Shown here piece by piece: positions 1 to 8,683 of a DNA stretch of 64,000 nt. The notes beneath the pieces are model-generated. The model saw only the letters and a list, made by a program, of their open reading frames with translations, made no database searches and had not been told where the DNA came from. The translations under genes were made by a program, and so were the position numbers. The stretch is from Actinoallomurus purpureus. GTDB lineage: Bacteria > Actinomycetota > Actinomycetes > Streptosporangiales > Streptosporangiaceae. The DNA lies in NCBI RefSeq assembly GCF_024055795.1, contig NZ_JAMXMY010000027.1, positions 1 to 64,000 on the forward strand, in the 5' to 3' direction. Numbering within the stretch: the first letter of the stretch is position 1; each line of letters begins with the position of its first letter.

Positions 1-90
1 GCCCCCCGCCCCCCCCACCAGCCGCGCTGCGCCCCCACGCCACCTCTTGATCATCTTTGGGCCATAGATGAGTTGATCTTGGATTGGAGA

Positions 91-128
91 TTTGAGCGTC
101 ACTCCCCGTAGAGAGAGGAACGCTCAAA
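91..128 (+). promoter_or_regulatory. hairpin enclosing the ribosome binding site
   Basis: Nine bases TTTGAGCGT (91-99) pair perfectly with ACGCTCAAA (120-128). The loop holds the purine-rich Shine-Dalgarno stretch GAGAGAGGAA, and the stem takes in the A of the ATG. This is the layout of a translational control hairpin for the lectin-like gene. The structure is seen in the sequence; a control function is inferred. Confidence 0.45.
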
Positions 129-583
129 TGAAGCGAACGATCATTGGGACGGTGGCGCTCGGTCTGACGGGTCTCGTCCTGAGCGGGACACCGGCGCAGG
201 CGGCGTCGTCGTACGTGTCGTACAAGAACAGCGCGACGCACAAGTGCCTGAGCGTCAACGGCAAGCGCCAGGCCTACGTCGCCCGCTGCACCAACGGCCG
301 CGCCCAGAAGTGGACCCGCCTGGCCTTTCCGGGCGGTCACGCGATCCGCAACCAGGCGACCGGCTACTGCCTGACCATGGTCGACTCACGCGCGAAGACC
401 AGGGCCGTGGTGGTCCGCCCGTGCGAGCACTTCACCTACCAGTACTGGGCGCCGAACGCCTCGCACGGGCAGCAGATCATGAACGAGTGGGGACCCGGCG
501 GATACCTGCGCGCGACGGCGAAGGGCGCCGTGTACGTCGGCGGGTCCTCGACGGTGGCCCAGCGGAGCTGGACCCTCAGGTGA
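128..583 (+). CDS. secreted ricin B/beta-trefoil lectin-like protein
   Basis: 151-residue exported protein. Residues 1-26 form a Sec signal (MKRT, hydrophobic core, cleavage near TPAQA-A). The rest is one beta-trefoil-like carbohydrate-binding unit: paired Cys residues and motifs such as HKCLSV, GRAQKWT and GYCLTM resemble the QxW repeats of ricin B lectins. There is no catalytic module, so it probably binds sugars or acts as a small external factor. The ATG at 128 is preferred over an upstream GTG because it follows GAGAGAGGAA and opens directly into the signal peptide. No clear operon partner follows; the next gene lies on the opposite strand. Confidence 0.75.
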   Translation: MKRTIIGTVALGLTGLVLSGTPAQAASSYVSYKNSATHKCLSVNGKRQAYVARCTNGRAQKWTRLAFPGGHAIRNQATGYCLTMVDSRAKTRAVVVRPCEHFTYQYWAPNASHGQQIMNEWGPGGYLRATAKGAVYVGGSSTVAQRSWTLR

Positions 584-784
584 GGCCCCCGCAGCCCTGA
601 GATCCGGTCGGAGCCGCCGCGGGCAGTCGGCCGCGTAGACGATCGGCGGCCACGCTCGCGCCAAGGTGACTGGTGGGCGTGGCCGTGGACGCGGTGGCTC
701 CTCCGGACCGGGCACCACGGGCCCCGGCGAGCCGCTCAAGGAACGGATCTACGCGGCATCACCAGGCTTGCCGTGGTGGTCAGC

Positions 785-2611
785 TTAGAGAGTCTCGGTC
801 ACGGGACGGCGGCCGCCAAGGTGGGCGGGAACAGAGGTGAGCGCCGCCACCACGAGCACGGTTGCGAGCACCAGCCCGATCAGCTGCCAGGGCACGGGAA
901 GCGTGGCCTTGTCGCTGTCGCCGCCGGTGATCGTGTTGATGGCGGCGAACAGCAGGAAGCCTCCCGGGAAGACACCCATGACGGCGCCAAGGAGCGCGGG
1001 CAGCACCTGCGCGGTCGCCAGGGCGACGGTCACTTCACGAGGGGTTGCGCCGAGGGCGCGTGCCAGCGCCGACGCATGCCGGTTGTCGAGCACCGTCGCC
1101 CAGGTGATGACGATGGCGTTGACCGCCGCCAGGGAGAGCAGGATGACCGTCCAGACGAGGAGCACGTGCCGCAGCACCGCCACCTGAGTTTCGGTGTATG
1201 CGCCGGTGCCTGGCTGGTCGCCGAGGAAGGCGTTGAGCACCATCAAGACGTAGTTCCCGCTGACCGTGATCGCGATGCTGACCACACCCAGTGCCACCCG
1301 TCGCGGCCGGCGGGCGGCGACCCGCAGAGCGAGCAGCAGCGGGACGGGCAGTCGCGCCGAGAGAGTGATCAGCCAACCGGTGCGGCGAGGTGGGCGTGCC
1401 GCGTCGGCCAGCGCGCTGACGGTGCTGGAGCGGGCCGCGCGCACGGCCGGAACAGCGGTCGCCACCACGGCGACGCCGAGTGCCACGGCGGTCACCAGAC
1501 CGATCGTGGACCAGGTCAACGACGCCGTCCCCGCGCTGCCGACGAGGCCCGCGCTCGACTCGGTGAGCAACGGAGCGGTCAGCGCTCCGATCGTCAGCCC
1601 GGCCGCGGCCGCGACGACGGCCACCAGGAGATACTCCGCCAGCAGCACGGCAGCGACCAGACCCGGTGTGCCACCGACTGCCTTGAGGAGTCCGACGCGT
1701 CGAGTCTGATCGGCCATCCGGCCGCCGACCAGCACCGAAAGACTGGCCACAGCGAGCAGGCCGAGCAGCCAGGCGCCGATCAGCAACAGGATCTGGGAGT
1801 CCCGGGCCAGGTCGGTGGCGTCGGCGAGGATGCTCTCCCAGCTCTGCATCGGCATGGCGCCGCCATGATCGCCGCCGGTCCGGTCGACGAATGCCTGGGC
1901 TTTGTCCGGGTTGGCCAGCTTCAGGTTCATCACGTAGGACAGGGAGCTTCGGTCCGAGGCGAGGCTCCGCACATCCGCCTGGGTGAGCCAGACCAGCCCG
2001 GGATTGTGCAGCAACCCCGCCGGCAGGTCCCGGTCGTCGGGGATGGCGCCGTTGATGCAGCCGGCGGAGACGATGCAGGACGCGCCGGGATAGGGCGGCA
2101 TGGCGGCGGTGACGGCGACGCCGACGACCTTGAACGACCTACCGCCCAGGGTGACCGAGTCGCCGACGCCCACATCGAGTGAGTCGGCGAAGGCGGCCTC
2201 GAGCACCACGCCGCCGTCGCTGACCCAACTGCCCTGCGTCACCTCGGGCTGGTCGACCGCCGCGATAGTGGCGTCACGCCCTTCGACCTGCACGTCCGAC
2301 GTCCGGTCGGATACCTCGAGCTTCCCCGCGATGACGGAGTACGGTCCGCTGTGCTCGGTGACGCCGGAGGCGGTGGCCAGTTTCTCGAGGTCGGCGAGGT
2401 CGGTGACCCGGCCGACGTTGGCGACCACGTCAGGTCCCTTGGTCGCCGCCCGGGTGCTCTCGTACGGGTCGCTGGCCGCGTCGCGCAGGACGAGCCCGAG
2501 CGTCAGCGTCGTGGTGGCGGCCAGGATGGCGAGCAGCAGAAGCGCGGCCTCGGTGCGACGCCGCCGAAGGTCTCGCAGGGCGAGACGGAGCACGAGGAGG
2601 ATGCTGCCCAT
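785..2611 (-). CDS. FtsX-family ABC transporter permease
   Basis: 608-residue membrane subunit of a MacB/LolCDE-type exporter. An N-terminal membrane segment follows a basic RDLRRRR stretch. A large extracytoplasmic MacB-like domain (about residues 45-260) precedes a three-helix FtsX block (about 270-390, with the QTRRVGLLKAVG-type coupling loop) and a second FtsX block (about 420-600). It is shorter than the roughly 800-residue double-FtsX proteins common in actinomycetes, because the second external domain is nearly absent. It starts 4 bp after the ATPase gene, so the two are one operon and one complex. Such exporters move peptides, antibiotics or lipids, or act mechanically on wall enzymes; the substrate cannot be read here. 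The neighbouring TCS at 3.9 kb is a plausible regulator. Confidence 0.9.
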   Translation of the reverse strand: MGSILLVLRLALRDLRRRRTEAALLLLAILAATTTLTLGLVLRDAASDPYESTRAATKGPDVVANVGRVTDLADLEKLATASGVTEHSGPYSVIAGKLEVSDRTSDVQVEGRDATIAAVDQPEVTQGSWVSDGGVVLEAAFADSLDVGVGDSVTLGGRSFKVVGVAVTAAMPPYPGASCIVSAGCINGAIPDDRDLPAGLLHNPGLVWLTQADVRSLASDRSSLSYVMNLKLANPDKAQAFVDRTGGDHGGAMPMQSWESILADATDLARDSQILLLIGAWLLGLLAVASLSVLVGGRMADQTRRVGLLKAVGGTPGLVAAVLLAEYLLVAVVAAAAGLTIGALTAPLLTESSAGLVGSAGTASLTWSTIGLVTAVALGVAVVATAVPAVRAARSSTVSALADAARPPRRTGWLITLSARLPVPLLLALRVAARRPRRVALGVVSIAITVSGNYVLMVLNAFLGDQPGTGAYTETQVAVLRHVLLVWTVILLSLAAVNAIVITWATVLDNRHASALARALGATPREVTVALATAQVLPALLGAVMGVFPGGFLLFAAINTITGGDSDKATLPVPWQLIGLVLATVLVVAALTSVPAHLGGRRPVTETL

Positions 2612-2615
2612 TCGG

Positions 2616-3311
2616 TCAGTCCTCCAGCCCGGCGAGCGCGCCGTCGCGCATCGAGAACTTCCGGTCCGCGGTGGCCGCGATCCGCGCGTCGTGGGTGACG
2701 ATGATCAGTGTCTGCCCGGCATCGTGCAGGTCCTTGAAGAGCTGGAGGACGTCCAGGGTGGCGGCGCTGTCCAGATTTCCGGTCGGTTCGTCGGCGAGGA
2801 CGACCAGCGGCTCATTGCTCAGCGCCCGGGCGACCGCGACCCGCTGCCGCTGGCCGCCCGACAGCGCGGAGGGCAGGAACCGCGATCGGCCGGCGAGCCC
2901 GAGCTGATCCAGCAGCTCCTCCGCTCGCCGCCGGGCGGCCCGGGGCGAGCGTCCGGCCAGCAGCGCCGACAGCTCGACGTTCTCCACGGCGGTGAGCTCC
3001 TCCATCAGGTGGAAGGACTGGAAGACGTAGCTGACGTCGGTCCGCCGCATCCGGGCCAGGGCCTTCTCGCTGATGTCGTCGATGCGCCGGCCGTTCAGCC
3101 GCACCTCTCCACCCGAGGGCCGGTCCAGCCCGCCGAGCAGGTGCAGCAGCGTGGACTTTCCGCAGCCGCTCGGCCCCGTGATCGCCACCGTCTCTCCGTT
3201 GACGACGTCGAGATCGACCCCGTCGACGGCGCGCACCAATCCTTCCCCCTTGCCGTACTCCTTCCGCAGCCCGAGGGCACGAAGCACGGGCGTGTCGGCG
3301 GCGTTGCTCAC
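2616..3311 (-). CDS. ABC transporter ATP-binding protein (LolD/MacB type)
   Basis: 231 residues, standard length for this family. Walker A is GPSGCGKST (about 46-54), the Q-loop follows at YVFQSF, the signature is LSGGQRQRVAVARAL, and Walker B is VVLADEPTG with a downstream H-loop (VTHD). This fingerprint matches the MacB/LolD ATPases that drive FtsX-type permeases, and the permease follows 4 bp downstream. The ATG lies in a purine-rich context (CGAAGGAGTG upstream on the coding strand). First gene of a two-gene operon. Confidence 0.95.
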   Translation of the reverse strand: MSNAADTPVLRALGLRKEYGKGEGLVRAVDGVDLDVVNGETVAITGPSGCGKSTLLHLLGGLDRPSGGEVRLNGRRIDDISEKALARMRRTDVSYVFQSFHLMEELTAVENVELSALLAGRSPRAARRRAEELLDQLGLAGRSRFLPSALSGGQRQRVAVARALSNEPLVVLADEPTGNLDSAATLDVLQLFKDLHDAGQTLIIVTHDARIAATADRKFSMRDGALAGLED

Positions 3312-3494
3312 GATCCACTCCTTCGATAGGTCCAGTTCTGCTTACGTGTCTCGAGCCGGCGCAGGTCCGCCTGAAGCCGGAACGATGCGCTCCGGCAACA
3401 GCGCTGCGGCCGAGCGGTCCGGCTCGGCCATGGCGGCGCGCCGGGTGTCGGCGAGGGTGAGGGGGCGGCCAGCCCGGCCGCTGCGGCAAGCGCG

Positions 3495-3846
3495 TCAAAC
3501 AAGCGCAAGCGCCTTGGCCACGCCCGGGTCACGCCCGATGGCCAGGTCGAGCGCGGTCATGGGTGCATAGTGGTCGACCGGCACGCCGATCGTGTCGATG
3601 ATTTCGCGGTCGGGCTGCGGGGTCGAGCTGCGATCCGCCCCGCTGGGCCGACACGCCCACGATGCCCGTTCCGGTTGACCCGCCCTCCGGCGGTGGCCCC
3701 GTGCTGGTGGTGCAGCCCCCGCCTGGGGTGGTGGCCGATGGGGACGCCGGCTTCGGCTGGGGCTTCGGGGCCGATGCAAGCGCGGACGCGGGTGCGGACA
3801 TGGAGCAGGCCGTCGCCAGGGCGGCGGCGCAGAGGGCTTTGATCAT
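3495..3846 (-). pseudogene. frameshifted small secreted protein
   Basis: The first frame gives a clear Sec signal (MIKALCAAALATACS...ALA) and then a Pro/Ser/Gly-rich stretch. It degenerates into Arg-rich text near 3610-3620. The next frame over gives a protein-like tail, DREIIDTIGVPVDHYAPMT...KALALV, that ends in a stop at 3495. Joining the frames near 3615 yields a coherent exported protein of about 115 residues. Either the gene is broken by a one-base indel or the assembly has an error in a GC-rich run. It is divergent from the response regulator gene and may be a target of that TCS. Function not recognised. Confidence 0.5.
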
Positions 3847-3884
3847 GGCCGCCAGCGTGGCCTGAAGCGGGTTGCAGGATCGTG

Positions 3885-3896
3885 AACGGATCCGTT
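3885..3896. promoter_or_regulatory. 12-bp palindrome between divergent genes
   Basis: AACGGATCCGTT is a perfect palindrome 39 bp upstream of the response regulator start and 38 bp from the start of the frameshifted secreted protein. Related GTTAAC and CGTTGTTAC steps follow immediately. It is a candidate operator for autoregulation by the adjacent TCS; this is inferred from position only. Confidence 0.3.
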
Positions 3897-3934
3897 AACG
3901 CCGTTGTTACGCCGGTTCGGGTACGAACGTCGGC

Positions 3935-4588
3935 ATGCGGGTTCTGGTGGCCGAAGACGAACGCGACCTGGCCGATCTCGTGGCGGTGGGGTTGCGCCGC
4001 CATGCCATGGCCGTTGACGTGGTGTACGACGGGGCCGCCGCGGTGGAGCGGCTGGCGGTGCACGACTACGACGTTCTCGTGCTGGATCGGGACCTGCCCG
4101 AGATGCACGGCGACCTCGTGTGCCGTGAGCTGGTGGCGCGCGGAAGCCGTACGCGGATCCTGATGATGACGGCGGCGGCGTCGGTGCCGGAGCGAGTCGC
4201 GGGTCTCGGGATGGGGGCCGACGACTACCTGCCCAAACCGTTCGACTACACCGAGCTGGTCGCACGGGTGCAGGCGCTGGGGCGGCGCAGCCAGTCGCAG
4301 GTACCGCCGGTGCTGACGCGTCACGGAATCGTGCTCGACACTCACCGGCTGCAAGCCTCGCGGGACGGGCGGCACCTGCGCCTGTCGCTCAAGGAGTTCG
4401 CCGTCCTTGAGGTGCTGATGAGGGCCGACGGCGCGGTCGTGAGCTCCGAACGGCTGCTTGAAGAGGCATGGGACGAGAACGCCGATCCGTTCACCACGGT
4501 GGTGCGGGTCCTGGTCAGCCGCCTGCGGGCCAAGCTGGGCGCCCCGCCGTGCATTCAGACGGTTCCCGGTGCGGGATACCTGCTGTGA
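3935..4588 (+). CDS. OmpR-family response regulator
   Basis: 217 residues. The receiver domain (about 1-115) has the acidic pair in AEDERD, the phosphoacceptor Asp in LVLDRDLP (about residue 50) and the conserved Lys in DDYLPKPF. The C-terminal winged helix (about 125-217) shows the OmpR/PhoB recognition region around VVRVLVSRLRAKLG and the wing GYLL. The stop overlaps the kinase start by GTGA, so the two are translationally coupled. It closely resembles the regulator at 43.4-44.0 kb, and both sit beside ABC exporters. The FtsX exporter at 0.8-3.3 kb is the likely target. Confidence 0.93.
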   Translation: MRVLVAEDERDLADLVAVGLRRHAMAVDVVYDGAAAVERLAVHDYDVLVLDRDLPEMHGDLVCRELVARGSRTRILMMTAAASVPERVAGLGMGADDYLPKPFDYTELVARVQALGRRSQSQVPPVLTRHGIVLDTHRLQASRDGRHLRLSLKEFAVLEVLMRADGAVVSSERLLEEAWDENADPFTTVVRVLVSRLRAKLGAPPCIQTVPGAGYLL

Positions 4589-5721
4589 CGACGATCCGGG
4601 TACGGCTCACGCTGATCTACTCCGGACTGTTCCTGCTGACCTCGGTCGTGTTGCTGGTCACGGTCAACCTCCTGCTGCGCCAGACGCTGGACGCGCGGAT
4701 CGCCCGGCTGCCAGGGGGAGCGGTGGCGCCGACGCGGGGGGTGCCGGGCGATCGGCCGCCGCCGCTGCCGCAGCTGCCCGAGCTAGTGAACGACGTGATC
4801 GGCTACCAGTGGCAGGTGACCGCGTTGACGGTCGGGATCCTGGCGCTGGTCTCGTTGGTCGTCGGATGGCTGGTCGCCGGGCGAATTCTGAGGCCCATCC
4901 ACCGGATCACCGCCACCGCGCAGCGGCTGTCCCTGTCGACCCTGCACGAACGGATCGCGCTCGCCGGACCGAAGGACGAGCTGAAGGAACTGGCCGACAC
5001 CTTCGACGCGATGCTCGACCGGCTCGAACGCTCCGTCGCGGGGCAGCGGCGGTTCATCGCGAACGCATCCCACGAGTTGCGGACCCCGCTGGCCGTCCAG
5101 CGGGCGGCGATCGAGATCGGGCTCCCCGAGGACGTCGGCGAGATCCGCGGCACGCTCCTGCTTCACAACCGCCGCGCGGAGAACCTCATCGACGCCTTGC
5201 TGGTCCTGGCCCAGGCGGAACACGGCCTGGACAACAGGAGTCCGGTGGCCTTGGACCAGGTGGTACGGCTCGTCCTGGCGGAGAGGGGTTCGGACGGCGT
5301 CACCGTGACACAGCGGGCAGAGCCGTTCGTCGTCGATGGGGACCCTGTCCTGCTGAATCGGCTCGTCACCAACCTCCTCGACAACGCGGTTCGCTACAAC
5401 CATCCCGGCGGAACCGTTGGGGTAACGCTCTCCCGTGGAGTGTTGACGGTCCGTAACACCGGCCCGCACGTGCCCCAGGAACGTTTCGGCGATCTCTTCG
5501 AGCCCTTCCGGCGGCTGCAAACGACCCGTGGACAGGGCGCCGGCCTCGGGTTGTCGATCGTCGCGGCGATCGCGAAGGCTCACGGGGCCGACGTGCGAGC
5601 GAACCCCCACCCGGGTGGCGGGTTGGAGCTCGTCGTGGTTTTCCCGGGAGCTGACGATGCGGTGGATGCGGTGCCTGCACCGACGACCGTGGCCGGTGCT
5701 GATCCCCGAGCGCGAGCCTGA
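4585..5721 (+). CDS. sensor histidine kinase, HAMP type
   Basis: 378 residues from a GTG that overlaps the regulator stop (GTGA). Two membrane helices (about 10-32 and 76-100) enclose a short Pro-rich external segment of about 45 residues, so there is little room for a classical sensor domain. A HAMP linker follows (ILRPIHRITATAQRL). The phosphoacceptor is in ASHELRTPL, the N box is LLDNAVRYNH, and the ATP lid is GAGLGLSIVAAIAKAHG. Kinases of this short-loop type often sense envelope stress or cell-wall drugs through the membrane. It pairs with the regulator just upstream. Confidence 0.93.
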   Translation: MTTIRVRLTLIYSGLFLLTSVVLLVTVNLLLRQTLDARIARLPGGAVAPTRGVPGDRPPPLPQLPELVNDVIGYQWQVTALTVGILALVSLVVGWLVAGRILRPIHRITATAQRLSLSTLHERIALAGPKDELKELADTFDAMLDRLERSVAGQRRFIANASHELRTPLAVQRAAIEIGLPEDVGEIRGTLLLHNRRAENLIDALLVLAQAEHGLDNRSPVALDQVVRLVLAERGSDGVTVTQRAEPFVVDGDPVLLNRLVTNLLDNAVRYNHPGGTVGVTLSRGVLTVRNTGPHVPQERFGDLFEPFRRLQTTRGQGAGLGLSIVAAIAKAHGADVRANPHPGGGLELVVVFPGADDAVDAVPAPTTVAGADPRARA

Positions 5722-6049
5722 TGATCGGGCAGTGTGGGGTGCCTGACTCGATCTCGGCCCACGGTCGGCGTGGCCGCGGAGCAAGAACCGGACGGCGCGG
5801 ACCAAGCCGACCGGTCTGCCGGGCGTGGCCGTGACGCAGCGGCTCGCCCGGCTCTCCGGAGCGGAGTTCGACGCCTGCTGGGCGTCGGTCGAGACGCTGG
5901 ATCCGCTGTGCTCGTTCGACCGGGCGCGGCGTACGAAGTTGAAAATTCCCTGAGAAGCCGAGCAACCTTGACGGCCCATCGAGCATCTCCACTCATGAGG
6001 CCAACGATCATGAGTGCTCACCGCGCTCATCGGAGCTCGGGGAGAGCCG
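5722..6049. other. intergenic, no convincing gene
   Basis: No frame carries both a start with ribosome site and family-like sequence. A short open stretch ending near 5953 (...FDACWASVETLDPLCS...) looks protein-like but has no start signal and may be gene debris. A 7-bp inverted repeat CTCATGA/TCATGAG (5992-5998 and 6008-6014) lies just upstream of the next gene. Confidence 0.4.
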
Positions 6050-6661
6050 ATGGAGACCAAGAACCGGCACCGGTTGCCCGTACTGATCGCCGGGGCGGTC
6101 GTCGTGGGCGGCGTCGCCGTCGGCGTGACCGCCGTCGCGCCCTCCAGCCCCACGTCCACCGCCACGGCCGCCGCCGCTTCGAAGGTGACCGCCGCGGCAC
6201 CGTCGCCGCGGCCGGCCGCCGTGAACGTGCCCGTCGTCCCGGCGAGAAACGCACCGGTGAGCGCCGGCCGCGACGCGCGGCTCTGCGCGTCCAAGCATGG
6301 CGAGTACCACGGCGCGGTGCTGAGGACCTTCCCCGTCGTCGGTGACATGGGGGCGTCGCGGGGCGAGCGCGGCGGCACCCTCACCGTCATGTGGTCCCGC
6401 GTGTGCCGCACCGCGTGGGTCCAGGTGACGAAGGACGCGCGGCACGACGGGCGGGCGTACGGCACCAACGCCTGGATCGCCACGTACGCCACAGCGCCCA
6501 CGGATCACTCGAAGCAGGCCGAGGACTACCGAGAGGCCACCACCCGCGCGGTGCTCTCCACGAAGGCGGTGCCCCTCCTCGCGCACGGCCGGATCGAGGC
6601 AGAGGCCGGGTGGGCCGGGAACGACTTCAGCTTCAACACCGTCCACACCATCCTCTACTGA
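6050..6661 (+). CDS. secreted/anchored protein, DUF2690-like
   Basis: 203 residues from an ATG preceded by GGGGAG. A hydrophobic segment (about 8-30) follows METKNRHR, so the protein is exported or membrane-anchored. An Ala/Ser/Thr/Pro-rich linker runs to about residue 75. The folded part holds CASKHGEYHG and LTVMWSRVCRTAWVQV, which resembles the two-Cys core of actinobacterial DUF2690-type proteins (a Cys, then a SxxCxxxW motif). The family role is unknown. The gene ends 7 bp inside the convergent LysR gene. The family call is weak; the export call is stronger. Confidence 0.65.
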   Translation: METKNRHRLPVLIAGAVVVGGVAVGVTAVAPSSPTSTATAAAASKVTAAAPSPRPAAVNVPVVPARNAPVSAGRDARLCASKHGEYHGAVLRTFPVVGDMGASRGERGGTLTVMWSRVCRTAWVQVTKDARHDGRAYGTNAWIATYATAPTDHSKQAEDYREATTRAVLSTKAVPLLAHGRIEAEAGWAGNDFSFNTVHTILY

Positions 6662-7545
6662 CGCCGGAGGGCGGCCAACTCCCGTACGACGTGGGCGAAG
6701 CCGTGGACCAGCGGGTTGTCCGTGGCATCGGGCCAGGCGAGGGCGACCCGGAGCGGTTCGACGTCGGTGAGCGGCACCCAGGCCAGGTCGGGGCGGGCGT
6801 AGTAGCGGGCCATGCTGGCGGGCGCGAAGCAGATCGCGGCGCCCTCAGCGACCTGTTCCAGCATCTCCTCGACGTTGTCGTTGGTCGGTCCCCAGCGCGG
6901 GACCGAGCCGTCCGGCCTGGGGTTGACCGCCCACCAGTCGACCCACGCGCGCGGCGCGCGTTCGGTCCACATCAGCGGCTCGTCCTTGACGTCGAGGATC
7001 GACATCCCCGTACGGTCGGCGAGCGGGTGGCCGACGGGCAGGCCGACCACGCGGGCCTCGGTGTGGACGATCTCGCTGCGCATCCCGGACAGGTCGGCGG
7101 GCAGCCAGACGAACGCCACGTCGACGCGGCCGTCCCGCAGCGCCACCGCCTCCTCGCCCCAGTCGAACCGTTTGGGCTCGACCCGTACGCCGGGGTGGCG
7201 GCGGGCGAACTCCGCGCGAGCGCGCGTGGTCAGCTCACCCGCGCCGCTGGCCTCGAAGCCCACCCGCAGCACCCCGGTCGCGCCTCGGCGGTGGCGTTCG
7301 GCGGCGGCGGTGACGCGTTCGGCCTGCTGGAGCGTACGGCGGGCCTCGGTGATGATGTCGCGGCCGGCGGGGGTGGCGGTGACGCCCCCGGCGTGCCGGT
7401 CGAACAGCCGCACGCCGAACTCCGCCTCCAGGCTCTTGAGGGCGTACGAGAGGGCGGGCTGGCTGACGTACAGCCGCTCGGCGGTACGGCCGAGGTTCCC
7501 CTCGTCGTCGATCGCCACCAGGTAGCGCAACTGGCGTAGCTCCAC
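6655..7545 (-). CDS. LysR-family transcriptional regulator
   Basis: 296 residues, normal LysR length. The N-terminal winged helix is MELRQLRYLVAIDDEGN...ALSYALKSLEAEFGVRLFDR; the C-terminal part is a periplasmic-binding-protein-like effector domain (about 95-290). It is divergent from an SDR gene, the usual arrangement in which a LysR protein controls both itself and its neighbour. A T-N11-A type inverted repeat in the shared promoter supports this. The effector is probably an SDR substrate, but nothing in the sequence identifies it. Confidence 0.93.
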   Translation of the reverse strand: MELRQLRYLVAIDDEGNLGRTAERLYVSQPALSYALKSLEAEFGVRLFDRHAGGVTATPAGRDIITEARRTLQQAERVTAAAERHRRGATGVLRVGFEASGAGELTTRARAEFARRHPGVRVEPKRFDWGEEAVALRDGRVDVAFVWLPADLSGMRSEIVHTEARVVGLPVGHPLADRTGMSILDVKDEPLMWTERAPRAWVDWWAVNPRPDGSVPRWGPTNDNVEEMLEQVAEGAAICFAPASMARYYARPDLAWVPLTDVEPLRVALAWPDATDNPLVHGFAHVVRELAALRRQ

Positions 7546-7554
7546 GCTGCGATG

Positions 7555-7569
7555 ATAAACGCTCTTTAT
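7555..7569. promoter_or_regulatory. LysR-type operator (T-N11-A)
   Basis: ATAAACGCTCTTTAT is an inverted repeat (ATAAA/TTTAT, 5-bp spacer) of the T-N11-A form bound by LysR proteins. It lies 10 bp from the lysR start and about 85 bp upstream of the SDR gene. Site seen; binding inferred from family habit. Confidence 0.5.
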
Positions 7570-7652
7570 GGCTCAAACGATCTTCTGTCTTGGACGGCCC
7601 GCGTCCCCCGCTGGCATAACGGAGGCATCCCACCTCGACAGGAGTTCGTGAG

Positions 7653-8516
7653 ATGAGCATTGAGAGCACACGTACGGCGAGCGGCCGGGTCTGGTTGATC
7701 ACCGGGGCCTCCTCCGGCTTCGGCCGGGCGATCGCCGAGGCGGCGCTGGCGGCCGGTGACACCGTCGTGGCCGCCGCCCGCAGGCCCGAATCGCTGGACG
7801 ACCTGGTCGCCGCCCACCCCGACCGGGTGAACGCCGTCCGGCTGGACGTCACGGACACGGCGCGGGTCTCCGCCGTCGTCGCGGAGGTGATGCTCTGGTA
7901 CGGCCGGATCGACGTCCTGGTCAACAACGCCGGCCGGGGCCTGGTCGGGGCCGCCGAGGAGACCACCGACACCGAACTGCGCGACCTGATGGACCTGCAC
8001 TTCTTCGGCCCGGCGGCGCTCACCCGGGCGGTGCTGCCGCACATGCGCGACCAGGGGGCGGGCGCCATCGTGCAGATGAGCAGCATGGGCGGCCGGATGT
8101 CGTTCGCCGGCGTGCCCGCCTACTCGGCGACCAAGTTCGCGCTCGAGGGATTCACCGAGGCCCTCGCCCAGGAGGTCGCTCCGTTCGGCATCAAGACGAT
8201 GATCGTCGAGCCGGGTGCGTTCCGGACCGCCTTCTCCGGCAGCGGCACGCTCCAGGAGTCGGCGGCCCTGCCCGCGTACGCCGACATCGTCGGCCCCGTC
8301 CGCAAGCTCCAGGCCGACCTCGACGGCCGGCAGCCGGGCGACCCCGCGAAGGCCGCCGCAGCCATTCTCGCCGCGCTCGACGCCGAGCAGACCCCGCTCC
8401 GCCTCGCGCTGGGCAACGACGCGGCCGACGCGATCACTGCCTCGCTCGACGCCGCCCGCGCGGAGTTCCTCGCATGGGAGCAGGTTTCGCGCGGCACCGA
8501 CTTCGACGACGCCTGA
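7653..8516 (+). CDS. short-chain dehydrogenase/reductase (SDR)
   Basis: 287-residue classical SDR. The cofactor motif is TGASSGFG (about 17-24), followed by the NNAG structural motif, a catalytic Ser in MSSMGG and the YSATK catalytic Tyr/Lys. The roughly 40 extra C-terminal residues and the FTEALAQEVAPFGIKTMIVEPG segment are typical of actinomycete oxidoreductases annotated as SDR family with NADP preference. The ATG follows AGGAG with 8-bp spacing. It is probably controlled by the divergent LysR protein. The substrate cannot be assigned. Confidence 0.92.
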   Translation: MSIESTRTASGRVWLITGASSGFGRAIAEAALAAGDTVVAAARRPESLDDLVAAHPDRVNAVRLDVTDTARVSAVVAEVMLWYGRIDVLVNNAGRGLVGAAEETTDTELRDLMDLHFFGPAALTRAVLPHMRDQGAGAIVQMSSMGGRMSFAGVPAYSATKFALEGFTEALAQEVAPFGIKTMIVEPGAFRTAFSGSGTLQESAALPAYADIVGPVRKLQADLDGRQPGDPAKAAAAILAALDAEQTPLRLALGNDAADAITASLDAARAEFLAWEQVSRGTDFDDA

Positions 8517-8528
8517 TCGCTCGTTGTC

Positions 8529-8584
8529 GACCTTGGGAGAATCGCCCTTCATCCGCCGGCGGAAACGGCGATTCTCCCAAGGTC
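8529..8584. terminator. long inverted repeat, probable terminator
   Basis: GACCTTGGGAGAATCGCC (8529-8546) is followed 20 bases later by its exact reverse complement (8567-8584). The loop contains a second palindrome, CCGCCGGCGG. It starts 12 bp after the SDR stop. There is no U-run, which is normal for actinomycete terminators. The stem is unusually long and identical, so a small mobile palindrome is an alternative. Confidence 0.6.
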
Positions 8585-8683
8585 AACACGCTCCTTCGCC
8601 GATGAGTTTCGGGTGGTCGGTGGGTCTGCATGTGAGGGGTCGTCCGTGCGGCGGCCTCGCACCGACCGAGCGAAGGAGTCTCG

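Noticed and set aside
773-2182. Long plus-strand frame antisense to the FtsX permease
   Set aside because: His/Gln/Arg-rich low-complexity product; the opposite strand holds an evident permease with ribosome site and operon partner.
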